Shown here: one piece after another, positions 1 through 7,079 of the stretch
How the letters are laid out: each line of letters opens with the position of its first letter
How positions within the stretch are numbered: position 1 is the stretch's first letter
Assembly: GCF_022414595.1 (NCBI RefSeq)
Contig: NZ_JADWYO010000068.1
Span: 1-32,502 of the forward strand
Reading direction: 5' to 3'
Origin: Streptomyces sp. MUM 203J
GTDB lineage: Bacteria > Actinomycetota > Actinomycetes > Streptomycetales > Streptomycetaceae
DNA: 32,502 bases
Program-made: the position numbers and the translations under genes
Notes under the pieces: model-generated
What the model was told of the DNA's origin: nothing
Database searches by the model: none
Seen by the model: only the letters and a program-made list of their open reading frames with translations

Positions 1-2
1 GA

Positions 3-728
3 ACGGTCGTCTCCGCGAGGCCGCGGAGCCCGCAGGGGCGTTCGCGGGCGCTGGTCGCGGCTGCGGTGGCCGCCGTCGTCCTGGCCGGGGCCGGGATCGC
101 CTACGGGCTGATGGACCGCGAGACGGCCGCCTCGGCGGGCCGCGGCGGCACCGGCGTGGAGGGCCCCGGTCCGGCGGACGGGCGTCCGGAGGGCGGCGAC
201 GGCCTGCCCCTCACCCCCGGTGACGGCCCGCCGGGCTCGGTGTCCCCCGGTGACTCGGGGACCACCGCGTCCTCCGCCCCCGCATCGCGATCCGCGTCCG
301 GGGCCCCGTCGAAGGGTGTCCTGTCCCCGTCTCCTGCCCGGCCCGCGCCCGGAGACGCGACCGGGCCGGGGCACGTCTCGTCGTCGACGACCGCGAGCGG
401 CGGCGGTGCGTCGGGCTCCGCGGACGGCGGGACCGGCACCCCGAAGCCGACGTGCTTCGCCCGAGGGGACGGCAGGTACGACTGCACGGTGTGGAAGAAC
501 GCGAAGTCCTACTGGAAGGACGGGCGCGAGGCGGGGATCCTCTATGCGGGCAAGAACTACTTCTACTGCCAGGCCGATCTGGGCCGTCGTGTGACCGACG
601 GCCGGTGGACCAACGTCTGGTGGGGCAGGACCGACGACGACAGTCGCAACGCCGGCGTCTGGGTGAGCATCGTCTACGTGCAGGGCGGCGACAACGACGG
701 GCCGGTGCCGGGGCTCCCGGTGTGCTGA
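3..728 (+). CDS. Membrane-anchored, cysteine-containing extracytoplasmic protein (5' end probably outside window)
   Basis: The reading frame is open from the first bases of the window, so the true start probably lies upstream. A GTG at 66 is possible, but it would cut into the hydrophobic segment. The visible protein has an Arg-rich stretch, one hydrophobic helix (about 45-110 nt; ALVAAAVAAVVLAG...), a long Gly/Ser/Pro/Thr-rich low-complexity region, and a compact C-terminal domain of about 90 residues. That domain is rich in Trp and Tyr and has four cysteines (CFARGDGRYDC, YFYC, terminal C), which suits two disulfides outside the cell. This layout is a signal anchor, then a flexible wall-spanning linker, then a small folded domain. 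In Streptomyces such tails also occur at the end of membrane kinases or zinc-ribbon proteins, but nothing upstream is visible. I do not recognise a named family; no function is assigned. Confidence 0.6.
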   Translation, partial: TVVSARPRSPQGRSRALVAAAVAAVVLAGAGIAYGLMDRETAASAGRGGTGVEGPGPADGRPEGGDGLPLTPGDGPPGSVSPGDSGTTASSAPASRSASGAPSKGVLSPSPARPAPGDATGPGHVSSSTTASGGGASGSADGGTGTPKPTCFARGDGRYDCTVWKNAKSYWKDGREAGILYAGKNYFYCQADLGRRVTDGRWTNVWWGRTDDDSRNAGVWVSIVYVQGGDNDGPVPGLPVC

Positions 729-738
729 GCCCCGTCCG

Positions 739-1782
739 TCACGCGGGAGGACGCTCGCCGGAGCCGCGTGCGACGAGCGCCGTGGGCAGCTCCGCGCGCG
801 CCGGGGGCTCCTGGATCCCGTCCAGACGGCGGAACAGCCGCTCCGCCGCCGTCCGGCCCAGGGCGGCGGCGTCCTGGGCGACGACCGTGATGCCGAGCAG
901 ATCGGCCAGCTCGATGTCGTCGAAGCCCACCAGGGCGACCGGCCGGTCCCGCAGCGCGAGCTCCCGCACCACCGTCACGGTCACCCGGTTGTTGCCCGCG
1001 AACAGTGCGGTCACCGGCTCCGGGGCGGCCAGCATCCCGGTCACCGCCTGCCGGACCCGGGCCGGCTCGGTCGAGCCGAGCGAGATCCAGGCGTCGTCCA
1101 CCGGCAGCCCGGCGTCCTCCATGGCGGCCCGGTAGCCGCGCAGCCGCTCCACGGCGGTGTGGATGCGCGGCTGGTCCCCGATGAAACCGATGCGGCGGTG
1201 GCCGTGCGCGATCAGGTGCGCGACGCCCGAGCGGGCGCCGCCGAAGCTGTCGGACAGCACGGTGTCCGCTTCGATGCGCCCTGCGGGCCGGTCGACGAAC
1301 ACCACGGCGACCCCGGCCCGTATCTCCGGCTCCAGATAGCGGTGGTCCGCCCCGGCGGGGATGACGATCAGCCCGTCGACCCGCCGGGCGCACAGGGCCA
1401 GGACGAGTTCCTGCTCCCGGCCGGGGTCCTCGGCGCTTGACCCGTTGATCAGCAGCGCGCCGTGCGCGCGGGCGACCTCCTCGACGGCACGGCTGAGCGG
1501 CCCGTAGAAGGGGTCGGCCAGGTCCTCCAGGACGAGCCCGACGGACGCGGTGCGGCCCTTGCGGAGGATCCGCGCGCTGTCGTTGCGGCGGAAGCCGAGG
1601 GCCTCGATGGCTTCCTGGACGCGGCGTTCGGTGTCGGAGGTGACGCCCGGCTCGCCGTTCACCACACGCGACACGGTCTTGAGGCCGACACCCGCGCGGG
1701 CGGCGACGTCCTTCATGGTCGGGCGGTTGCCGTACCGGGCGGTGGCGGGGGTGCGTCGGGTGGTCCGGGCGTTGTCGGCCAC
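739..1782 (-). CDS. LacI-family transcriptional repressor
   Basis: This is a sugar-responsive DNA-binding repressor of the LacI/GalR family. The N-terminal helix-turn-helix is clear (PTMKDVAARAGVGLKTVSRVVNG), followed by the hinge region (ARILRKGRTASVGLVLEDLADPFYG) and a periplasmic-binding-protein-like effector domain ending in VALVGFDDIELADLLGITVVAQD, the family's usual C-terminal signature. The frame is open to an ATG at 1836. I place the start at the GTG at 1782 (347 aa) because a TATGCT -10-like box overlaps the upstream ATG and the residues before 1782 are not family-like. It is transcribed divergently from a ROK sugar kinase, with a perfect palindrome between them (1845-1856). It most likely controls itself and that kinase. 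The effector is unknown. Confidence 0.92.
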   Translation of the reverse strand: MADNARTTRRTPATARYGNRPTMKDVAARAGVGLKTVSRVVNGEPGVTSDTERRVQEAIEALGFRRNDSARILRKGRTASVGLVLEDLADPFYGPLSRAVEEVARAHGALLINGSSAEDPGREQELVLALCARRVDGLIVIPAGADHRYLEPEIRAGVAVVFVDRPAGRIEADTVLSDSFGGARSGVAHLIAHGHRRIGFIGDQPRIHTAVERLRGYRAAMEDAGLPVDDAWISLGSTEPARVRQAVTGMLAAPEPVTALFAGNNRVTVTVVRELALRDRPVALVGFDDIELADLLGITVVAQDAAALGRTAAERLFRRLDGIQEPPARAELPTALVARGSGERPPA

Positions 1783-1844
1783 AGTGGGCGGGTCCTGTCC
1801 TGACTCGTCGTGATCAAGCCTGCGAAGGTTGAGCATAGGGCCTG

Positions 1845-1856
1845 GACAACGTTGTC
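1845..1856. promoter_or_regulatory. LacI-type operator, perfect 12-bp palindrome
   Basis: GACAACGTTGTC is a perfect inverted repeat with a central CG, the symmetry expected for a LacI-family dimer. It lies between the divergent lacI-type gene and the ROK kinase. A -35-like CTGACA and a -10-like TATGCT (1832-1837) for the repressor flank or overlap it on the minus strand, and TTGTCA (1852-1857) could be a -35 element on the plus strand. Binding is inferred from position and symmetry. Confidence 0.75.
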
Positions 1857-1931
1857 AGAAGCTTGCAGACTACACCTGAGAGCAATCTGAAACCGCAGGT
1901 ACGACAGACAGTCACGGGGGGATCCACCAGC

Positions 1932-2972
1932 ATGCGTACGGAGGAGCTGTCTCAACAACCACCTCGCGGCCGGGCGGCGGGCGGGGGCTCACCGAACATC
2001 CTCACCGGGGACCCGGCCGGGGGGCCCGCCGGCGGCGTGGTCGCCGCGCTCGACATCGGCGGCACCAAGATCGCAGCGGCGCTGGTGGACGGCGAGGGGC
2101 GGATTCTCGTGCGGAGCCGCCGCCCCACCCCGGCGCGGGAGGACGGCGAGACCGTGATGGGTGCGGTGGCGGCGGCGCTCGCGGACCTGGAGGCGTCCCC
2201 GCTGTGGGCGGGTGTCCGCGCGGTGGGCATCGGCAGCGCGGGGCCGGTGGACGCGGCGGCCGGGACGGTGAGCCCGGTGAACGTGCCCGGCTGGCGCGGC
2301 TATCCGCTGGTCGACCGGGTCGGCGCGGCCACGGGGGGCGGGCTGCCGGTACGGCTCGTGGGGGACGGCGTCGCCATGACTGCGGCCGAGCACTGGCGTG
2401 GGGCGGCCAGGGGGCACGACAACGCGCTGTGCCTGGTGGTGTCCACCGGGGTCGGCGGCGGGCTGGTCCTGAACGGTCGGCTGCACCCCGGCCCCACCGG
2501 CAACGCCGGCCATATCGGCCACATGAGCGTGGATCTGGACGGAGACCCGTGCCCGTGCGGCGGGCGCGGCTGCGTCGAACGGCTCGCCAGCGGCCCGAAC
2601 ATCGCGCGCCGCGCCCTCACCGACGGCTGGCGTCCGGGACCGGACGGCGACACGACCGCGGCCGCCGTCGCCGCGTCCGCCCGGGCGGGCGACCCGGTGG
2701 CCCGTGCGTCCTTCGAACGTGCCGCCCGCGCCCTGGCGGCCGGTATCGCCGCGACAGCGGCACTCGTGGAGATCGACGTCGCGGTCGTCGGCGGCGGCGT
2801 CGCAGCCGCGGGCGACCTCCTGTTCGCCCCTCTCCGTGCCGCCCTCCACGACTACGCCACCCTGTCCTTCGCCCGCGACCTGACCGTCACCCCGGCCCTG
2901 ACCGGCACGGACGCGGGCCTCCTGGGCGCGGCGGCGGCGGCGCTTCCTCACACGGCGGCCGGCGGCAACTGA
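1932..2972 (+). CDS. ROK-family sugar kinase (glucokinase-like)
   Basis: This is a cytoplasmic sugar kinase of the ROK family, expected to phosphorylate a hexose or amino sugar with ATP. From the ATG at 1932 (346 aa) it has the phosphate-binding DIGGTK motif at about residues 41-46, the second ATP motif STGVGGG near 171-177, an Asp at about 145 in the catalytic position, and the ROK zinc motif CPCGGRGC at about 207-214. A TTG at 1863 would lengthen the protein by 23 residues and sits too close to the operator. The 1932 start has a G-rich ribosome-binding site about 10 nt upstream. Residues 193-197 read GHIGH where typical glucokinases have GEIGH, so the sugar-contacting Glu is replaced. The divergent LacI gene is the likely regulator. 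The substrate cannot be named from sequence. Confidence 0.9.
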   Translation: MRTEELSQQPPRGRAAGGGSPNILTGDPAGGPAGGVVAALDIGGTKIAAALVDGEGRILVRSRRPTPAREDGETVMGAVAAALADLEASPLWAGVRAVGIGSAGPVDAAAGTVSPVNVPGWRGYPLVDRVGAATGGGLPVRLVGDGVAMTAAEHWRGAARGHDNALCLVVSTGVGGGLVLNGRLHPGPTGNAGHIGHMSVDLDGDPCPCGGRGCVERLASGPNIARRALTDGWRPGPDGDTTAAAVAASARAGDPVARASFERAARALAAGIAATAALVEIDVAVVGGGVAAAGDLLFAPLRAALHDYATLSFARDLTVTPALTGTDAGLLGAAAAALPHTAAGGN

Positions 2973-3038
2973 CCTCGCGGGGAGAGGGCGTGCCGGGCCC
3001 GGCGCCGGTCCGCCGGGCCGGCAAGGTCCAGGCGGCTG

Positions 3039-3056
3039 CGGGCCGGCACCGGCCCG
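3039..3056. terminator. GC-rich hairpin downstream of the ROK kinase
   Basis: CGGGCCGG and CCGGCCCG form 8-bp complementary arms about 70 nt after the kinase stop. In practice the loop would be 4 nt, with the inner pair open. There is no U-tract, as is usual for Streptomyces terminators. A second pair, GCCCCTCC (3069-3076) with GGAGGGGC (3098-3105), follows just before the next gene. Confidence 0.45.
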
Positions 3057-3134
3057 TCCGGCAGCCGTGCCCCTCCCGCTGCTGCCGTGCGGGGGCAGGA
3101 GGGGCGTGGTGGACTGGACGTGGGAGTCACGCTG

Positions 3135-4160
3135 ATGAACGCGCAGCGCTTGCGGAGACCGGCGGGGTTCGCCGTCGTCGCGACGGCGGTCCTCGCGGTG
3201 CTGCTCGCGCTGGTGCTGGGGGGCTGCACCACCACGGACGAGGAGCCGCGGACGCCCGCGAGCCCGCGTGAGCCGACGCCCGCCCCGGCCACCAGCCCCA
3301 CCGCGCCCGCCGCCGTGTCGCCGTTCACCGGGCTGGCGGGTGACACCGGCCCCGTGCTGACCGTGAAGATCGACAATGTGCGGGCCGCCCGTCCCCACAC
3401 CGGTCTGGACAAGGCGGACATCGTGTACGTCGAGCAGGTCGAGGGCGGGCTGACCCGGCTGCTCGCCGTGTACGCGTCGGAGCAGCCGCCGCGGATCGGT
3501 CCCGTACGCAGCGCCCGGGAGTCGGACGTGGAGCTGTTGCGCCAGTTCGGGCGGCCCGCGCTCGCCTACTCGGGTGTGCGCAGCGCGCTCCAGCCGCTGC
3601 TCAGGGACGCCCCGCCGTACGCCCTGCCGCCCGAGAGCGTGCCCGCCGCGTACGTCCGCGATCCGGGCAGGCCCGCGCCGCACAACCTGTTCGTGCTGCC
3701 GGAGCGGGTCCTCGCCGCCGCGCCGGACGCCGACCCGCCGAAGGACATCGGGTTCCGGTTCGGCGGTACACCGGGCGGCGGGCGGGACACCAACGCGTAC
3801 GACGTCGCCTTCCCCGCCGCCCGCTACGGCTTCACCTGGTCCGCTGCCGAGCAGCGCTGGCTGGTCAGCATGGACGGTGCCGCCGCGCGGACCACCGACG
3901 GCGCCCGGGTCGGTGCGGCCACCGTCGTCGTCCAGCACGTCACGGTCCGGCCGTCGTCCTTCGAGGACAGCGCGGGAAACGTCACCCCGTACACCGAGAC
4001 CGTCGGCTCCGGCACCGCCGTCGTGCTGCGGGACGGGAAGAGTTACGACGTCCGCTGGAGCCGCCCGGACGCCGAGGACGGCACGGTGTTCACCAGGGCC
4101 TCGGGCGAGCGGCTCACCTTCGCGCCCGGGCCGGTCTGGGTCGTGCTGGCGCCGCGCTGA
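3135..4160 (+). CDS. DUF3048 (YerB-like) lipoprotein
   Basis: This is an exported lipoprotein of the DUF3048/YerB family. The start at ATG 3135 (341 aa) has a GGGAG ribosome-binding site 8 nt upstream. Residues 5-31 are a lipoprotein signal: two to three Arg, a hydrophobic stretch, then L-G-G-C with the lipidated Cys at about 31. A Thr/Pro/Ala-rich spacer follows to about residue 60. The DUF3048 domain is recognised by SPFTGL, VLTVKIDNVRAARPHTGL, DIVYVEQVEGGLTRLLAVY, PRIGPVRSARESD and PHNLFV. The N- and C-terminal halves (the latter from about residue 230) correspond to the family's two subdomains. The biochemical role of the family is not established. It appears to be a single-gene unit with no obvious operon partner. 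Confidence 0.88.
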   Translation: MNAQRLRRPAGFAVVATAVLAVLLALVLGGCTTTDEEPRTPASPREPTPAPATSPTAPAAVSPFTGLAGDTGPVLTVKIDNVRAARPHTGLDKADIVYVEQVEGGLTRLLAVYASEQPPRIGPVRSARESDVELLRQFGRPALAYSGVRSALQPLLRDAPPYALPPESVPAAYVRDPGRPAPHNLFVLPERVLAAAPDADPPKDIGFRFGGTPGGGRDTNAYDVAFPAARYGFTWSAAEQRWLVSMDGAAARTTDGARVGAATVVVQHVTVRPSSFEDSAGNVTPYTETVGSGTAVVLRDGKSYDVRWSRPDAEDGTVFTRASGERLTFAPGPVWVVLAPR

Positions 4161-4405
4161 ACCGCCGTGCGGAGCCCTGTGCCCAGGGCGGCCGGGAGGC
4201 GCAACGGCCCCGCGGGCCCGGCACCTTACCACTCGTTTCGGCCGACTCGGCTGCGTTTCGCCGCCCGTGCCGATGTGCGCCTCTGGCACGAAGGCCCACG
4301 CCTCCCGGAGCGTTACGGCCACGCGCCGGGCCCGTGCGGGTTTCCGTGGGAGGGTGGTGCGGGCAATCCACAGGGGGCCGACGGGGCCTACGAAAAGGGG
4401 GAACC

Positions 4406-5443
4406 GTGATCGTCTGGATCAACGGCACGTTCAGCGCCGGCAAGACCAGTGCCGCGCGTGAACTGATCGACCTGATCCCGAACAGCACGCTGTACGACCC
4501 TGAGCTGACCGGCGGCGTGCTGCCCGCGCTGCTGCCGCGCGAACGGCTGGCCGCAGTGGACGACTTCCAGGATCTGCGCATCTGGCGCCGCCTGGTCGTC
4601 GACACGGCCGCGGCACTGCTCGCGGAGGTGGGCGGGGTGCTCGTCGTCCCGATGACCCTGCTCCGGCAGGATTACCGGGACGAGATCTTCGGCGGTCTCG
4701 CGGCCCGCCGGATCCCGGTCCGGCACATCGTCCTGACTCCAGAGGAAACGATCCTGCGCGGCAGGATCGCCGCACGGGAGGAGGACCCCGCCGACCCGGT
4801 CCGCAGCGAGCGGGTCCGCCGGTGGGCCTACGACCACATCGCGCCCTGCCGCGCCGCACTGGACGACTGGCTGGCGGCCGACGCGTACGCCGTCGACAAC
4901 GGCTCCCTCACCCCCGAGGCCACCGCCAAGGCCATCGCGGACGCCGTCCGTACCGGCGCCGCAGGCGTCTGCGGGATCGTCCAGACGCCGGAGCCGACCG
5001 GCGAGACCCTCGCCGCGGGCGTGCTCCTCTTCGACGAGCGGGACCGGGTGCTGCTGGTGGATCCGACGTACAAGCCGGGCTGGGAGTTCCCCGGCGGGGT
5101 CGTCGAACGGGGCGAGGCCCCGGCCCGGGCGGCGATGCGCGAGGTCGCCGAGGAGACGGGGCTTGAACTGGGTGCCGTGCCCAGGCTCCTCGTCGTCGAC
5201 TGGGAGCCGCCCGCCCCGCCCGGCTACGGCGGGCTGCGACTGCTGTTCGACGGCGGCCGGCTCACCGGGGCCCAGGCCGACCGGGTGCTGCTGCCCGGCT
5301 CCGAGCTGCGAGGCTGGCGTTTCGCGACGGAGCAGGAGGCGGCGGGGATGCTGCCGCCGGTGCGGTACGAGCGGCTGCGGTGGGCGCTGCGGGCGCGGGA
5401 GCGGGGGACGGTGCTGAACCTGGAGGCGGGGGTGCCGGTCTAG
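4406..5443 (+). CDS. P-loop kinase / Nudix hydrolase fusion protein
   Basis: Two enzyme domains lie in one 345-residue chain. Residues 1-180 form a P-loop NTPase of the TmrB/adenylate-kinase-like type: Walker A is NGTFSAGKTS at residues 6-15, followed by a D-P-E-like segment and a lid-like Arg-rich region (REEDPADPVRSERVRRW). Residues 200-345 form a Nudix hydrolase with an intact Nudix box at about 230-252 (GGVVERGE...REVAEETGL). The start is the GTG at 4406, preceded by AAAAGGGGGA. An upstream ATG at 4334 would add 24 residues that do not fit the P-loop beta strand. The first half probably phosphorylates a small molecule and the second hydrolyses a nucleoside-diphosphate-linked compound. The substrates are unknown. 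The gene is convergent with the TetR gene. Confidence 0.88.
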   Translation: MIVWINGTFSAGKTSAARELIDLIPNSTLYDPELTGGVLPALLPRERLAAVDDFQDLRIWRRLVVDTAAALLAEVGGVLVVPMTLLRQDYRDEIFGGLAARRIPVRHIVLTPEETILRGRIAAREEDPADPVRSERVRRWAYDHIAPCRAALDDWLAADAYAVDNGSLTPEATAKAIADAVRTGAAGVCGIVQTPEPTGETLAAGVLLFDERDRVLLVDPTYKPGWEFPGGVVERGEAPARAAMREVAEETGLELGAVPRLLVVDWEPPAPPGYGGLRLLFDGGRLTGAQADRVLLPGSELRGWRFATEQEAAGMLPPVRYERLRWALRARERGTVLNLEAGVPV

Positions 5444-5466
5444 GGACCGGGGTCCGCCCCGGGTCC
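5444..5466. terminator. Bidirectional terminator hairpin
   Basis: GGACCGGGG and CCCCGGGTCC pair around a TCCG tetraloop with a one-base bulge. It sits immediately after the stop codon of the Nudix fusion gene and just before the stop of the convergent TetR gene, so it could serve both. Confidence 0.6.
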
Positions 5467-5473
5467 GTCGTCC

Positions 5474-6163
5474 TCAGGTGCCGGACGGGTTCGGAGACTC
5501 GTCCGGCCGCAGGGCGTCGAGGATGAGGGTGAGACCGAAGACGAACTCGTCGGCATAGGCGTAACCGGGCTTGAGGGCGTGCTCGGTGACGAGTTCGGTG
5601 AGGTGAGGGTAGGTGTCTGCGGGCATATCGCGGAGCATCGCGTCCGCCACCTCGTCCAGCTCCGCCGGGCCGCTGAACGGCATGCTCAGCTCCTGGAGCA
5701 CGAAGCCGTACAGATAGCTGTCGATCAGTGAGACCGCGTGCGCGGCCATGGGGACGGAGAAGCCTCCGGCGCGCAACGTGCCGATGACGGAGTCGTGGTG
5801 GCGCAGGGTCGCCGGGCCGGGCCGGGAGCGGGAGTCCATCAGGGAGACGGCCCACGGGTGGCGCCGCAGTGCGGCGCGGGCGGAGTCCGCGCGGCGGCGC
5901 ATGGCGGTCTTCCAGTCCGTGTCGCGCGGCGGCAGCCCGATCTCCGCGAACACCGCGTCCACCATGCCGTCGAGGACATCCTCCCGGCCCGCGACGTGGT
6001 GGTACAGCGACATCGCCTCGACGCCCAGCGGCTGCGCGATGGCCCGCATCGTGAGCGCCGCCGTGCCCTTCTCGTCCGCCACCGCGACCGCAGCCCGGAT
6101 CACGCGTTCACGGCTGAGCGGCGTGCGCGGTGCCGGGCGCCGCTCCTTGCTTCCTTCGCGCAT
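5474..6163 (-). CDS. TetR/AcrR-family transcriptional repressor
   Basis: This is a 229-residue TetR-type repressor. The N-terminal DNA-binding domain occupies about residues 15-65 (LSRERVIRAAVAVADEKG, LTMRAIAQPLGVEAMSLYHHVAGREDVLDGMVD). The C-terminal half is helical and resembles the TetR_C_1-type ligand-binding domain. The ATG at 6163 is preceded by a strong GAGGAGAGG site. It is divergent from an NAD(P)-binding protein. Two identical operator-like sequences (6193-6209 and 6216-6232) lie in the shared promoter region, so autoregulation and repression of the neighbour are the natural reading. The ligand is unknown. Confidence 0.92.
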   Translation of the reverse strand: MREGSKERRPAPRTPLSRERVIRAAVAVADEKGTAALTMRAIAQPLGVEAMSLYHHVAGREDVLDGMVDAVFAEIGLPPRDTDWKTAMRRRADSARAALRRHPWAVSLMDSRSRPGPATLRHHDSVIGTLRAGGFSVPMAAHAVSLIDSYLYGFVLQELSMPFSGPAELDEVADAMLRDMPADTYPHLTELVTEHALKPGYAYADEFVFGLTLILDALRPDESPNPSGT

Positions 6164-6186
6164 GTGCCTCTCCTCTTCCGCTTCCC

Positions 6187-6215
6187 TTGACTACCTTACG
6201 GCATAAGGTTAACCT
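6187..6215 (+). promoter_or_regulatory. Promoter of the NAD(P)-binding protein gene, spacer filled by the TetR operator
   Basis: TTGACT (6187-6192) and TAACCT (6210-6215) are separated by exactly 17 bp, a near-consensus vegetative promoter. The 17-bp spacer is itself the inverted repeat ACCTTA-CGGCA-TAAGGT, so bound repressor would block RNA polymerase directly. Confidence 0.75.
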
Positions 6216-6233
6216 GCCTTACGGCATAAGGTT
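6193..6233. promoter_or_regulatory. Two identical TetR-type operators in tandem
   Basis: The 17-mer CCTTACGGCATAAGGTT occurs at 6194-6210 and again at 6217-6233, a 23-bp period (about two helical turns). Each copy contains the inverted repeat CCTTA-N5-TAAGG. Copy 1 sits in the plus-strand promoter spacer and copy 2 lies between the two start codons. They are the probable binding sites of the divergent TetR protein. Confidence 0.82.
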
Positions 6234-6258
6234 GCCACTTGGGTGAAAGGGCTGCGCC

Positions 6259-6972
6259 ATGGGCACGGATCGCGTGAAGAAGGTCTGCATCATCGGGGCT
6301 TCGGGGAAGCTCGGGCAGTACATGGTCCGGCACGCGCTGGAACGCGGTTATGAGGTCGTCGGTGTCTGCCGCGAGCAGAGCGTGCCGAAGCTGGCCGCCT
6401 TCGAGGGCCGGATCACCGTCGTCCCCGGACCCACGAACGACCCGGAGGTGATCCGGCGGGCGGTCGAAGGGTGCGACGGGGTGCTGACGGTCCTGGTGCC
6501 CTGGGGTGTGCGGCAGTACGCGTCGGGGACGGCCCAGGCCGTGCTCGACCACGCGCGGCCGGGCGCGCGGCTGGTCTTCTCCTGCGGCTGGCACATCACG
6601 AGGGACGGCAAGGACGTGTACGCGCGGACCTTCAAGGCGGGCCTCCGGGTCGCCACATGGCTGGGTCGGCTCGCGCGGGTCATCGAGATCGACGACCAGG
6701 TGGAGGCGTGCCGCCGCGTGTTCGCCAGCGACACCCGGTGGACCGTGGTGCGCGGCAGCAGCCTGGAGGAGGGTGCGAGCCAGGGCCTGCCCGTGTGGAG
6801 CCGGCACGTGGGCGATCCGGTGCTGGCCAGCGATCTGACGCGCCGTGTGGACTTCGCGCTCTTCATGGTGGAGGCGCTGACGGACGACACCCTGATCCAG
6901 GAGGCCCCGGCGATCGTCGGCTGCCTCAGCCCCAGCGCCCTCGCGCATGGGGACGAGGCGCGGCGCGGGTGA
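6259..6972 (+). CDS. NAD(P)-binding Rossmann-fold protein (NmrA/atypical SDR-like)
   Basis: This 237-residue cytoplasmic protein begins with a Rossmann dinucleotide-binding motif (VCIIGASGKLGQYMVRHALERGYEVVGVCRE, about residues 9-39). The order of elements after that (GPTNDPEVIRRAVEGCDGVLTVL, then VVRGSSLEEG near residue 157) resembles NmrA-like and epimerase-like atypical short-chain dehydrogenases. I do not see a clear YxxxK catalytic pair, so it may be a redox sensor or isomerase rather than a classical dehydrogenase. The ATG at 6259 is preceded by GAAAGGG. It is almost certainly under control of the divergent TetR repressor through the operator within its promoter. Confidence 0.82.
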   Translation: MGTDRVKKVCIIGASGKLGQYMVRHALERGYEVVGVCREQSVPKLAAFEGRITVVPGPTNDPEVIRRAVEGCDGVLTVLVPWGVRQYASGTAQAVLDHARPGARLVFSCGWHITRDGKDVYARTFKAGLRVATWLGRLARVIEIDDQVEACRRVFASDTRWTVVRGSSLEEGASQGLPVWSRHVGDPVLASDLTRRVDFALFMVEALTDDTLIQEAPAIVGCLSPSALAHGDEARRG

Positions 6973-7079
6973 GGGGCGCTGCCCACGGACCCCGCTGCCC
7001 GACCTCCGAGCAGGCCGGGCAGGGGCGGACTTCCAGGGGGAGGCTTGGCGGCCCGTCCGGAATCCGAGGGAAGACGCTG

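Noticed and set aside
1863..1931. Longer start (TTG at 1863) for the ROK kinase
   Set aside because: It begins 7 nt after the operator, has no ribosome-binding site and adds sequence with no family similarity.
1989..4322. A 777-codon open frame on the minus strand, antisense to the ROK kinase and DUF3048 genes
   Set aside because: It has no recognisable domain, an Arg/Gly/Pro-biased composition and third-position use unlike real genes. It is the usual shadow frame of GC-rich coding DNA.
6973..7079. Possible terminator between the NAD(P)-binding protein and MBL genes
   Set aside because: Several GC-rich pairings are possible, but none is long enough to stand out from background at this base composition.
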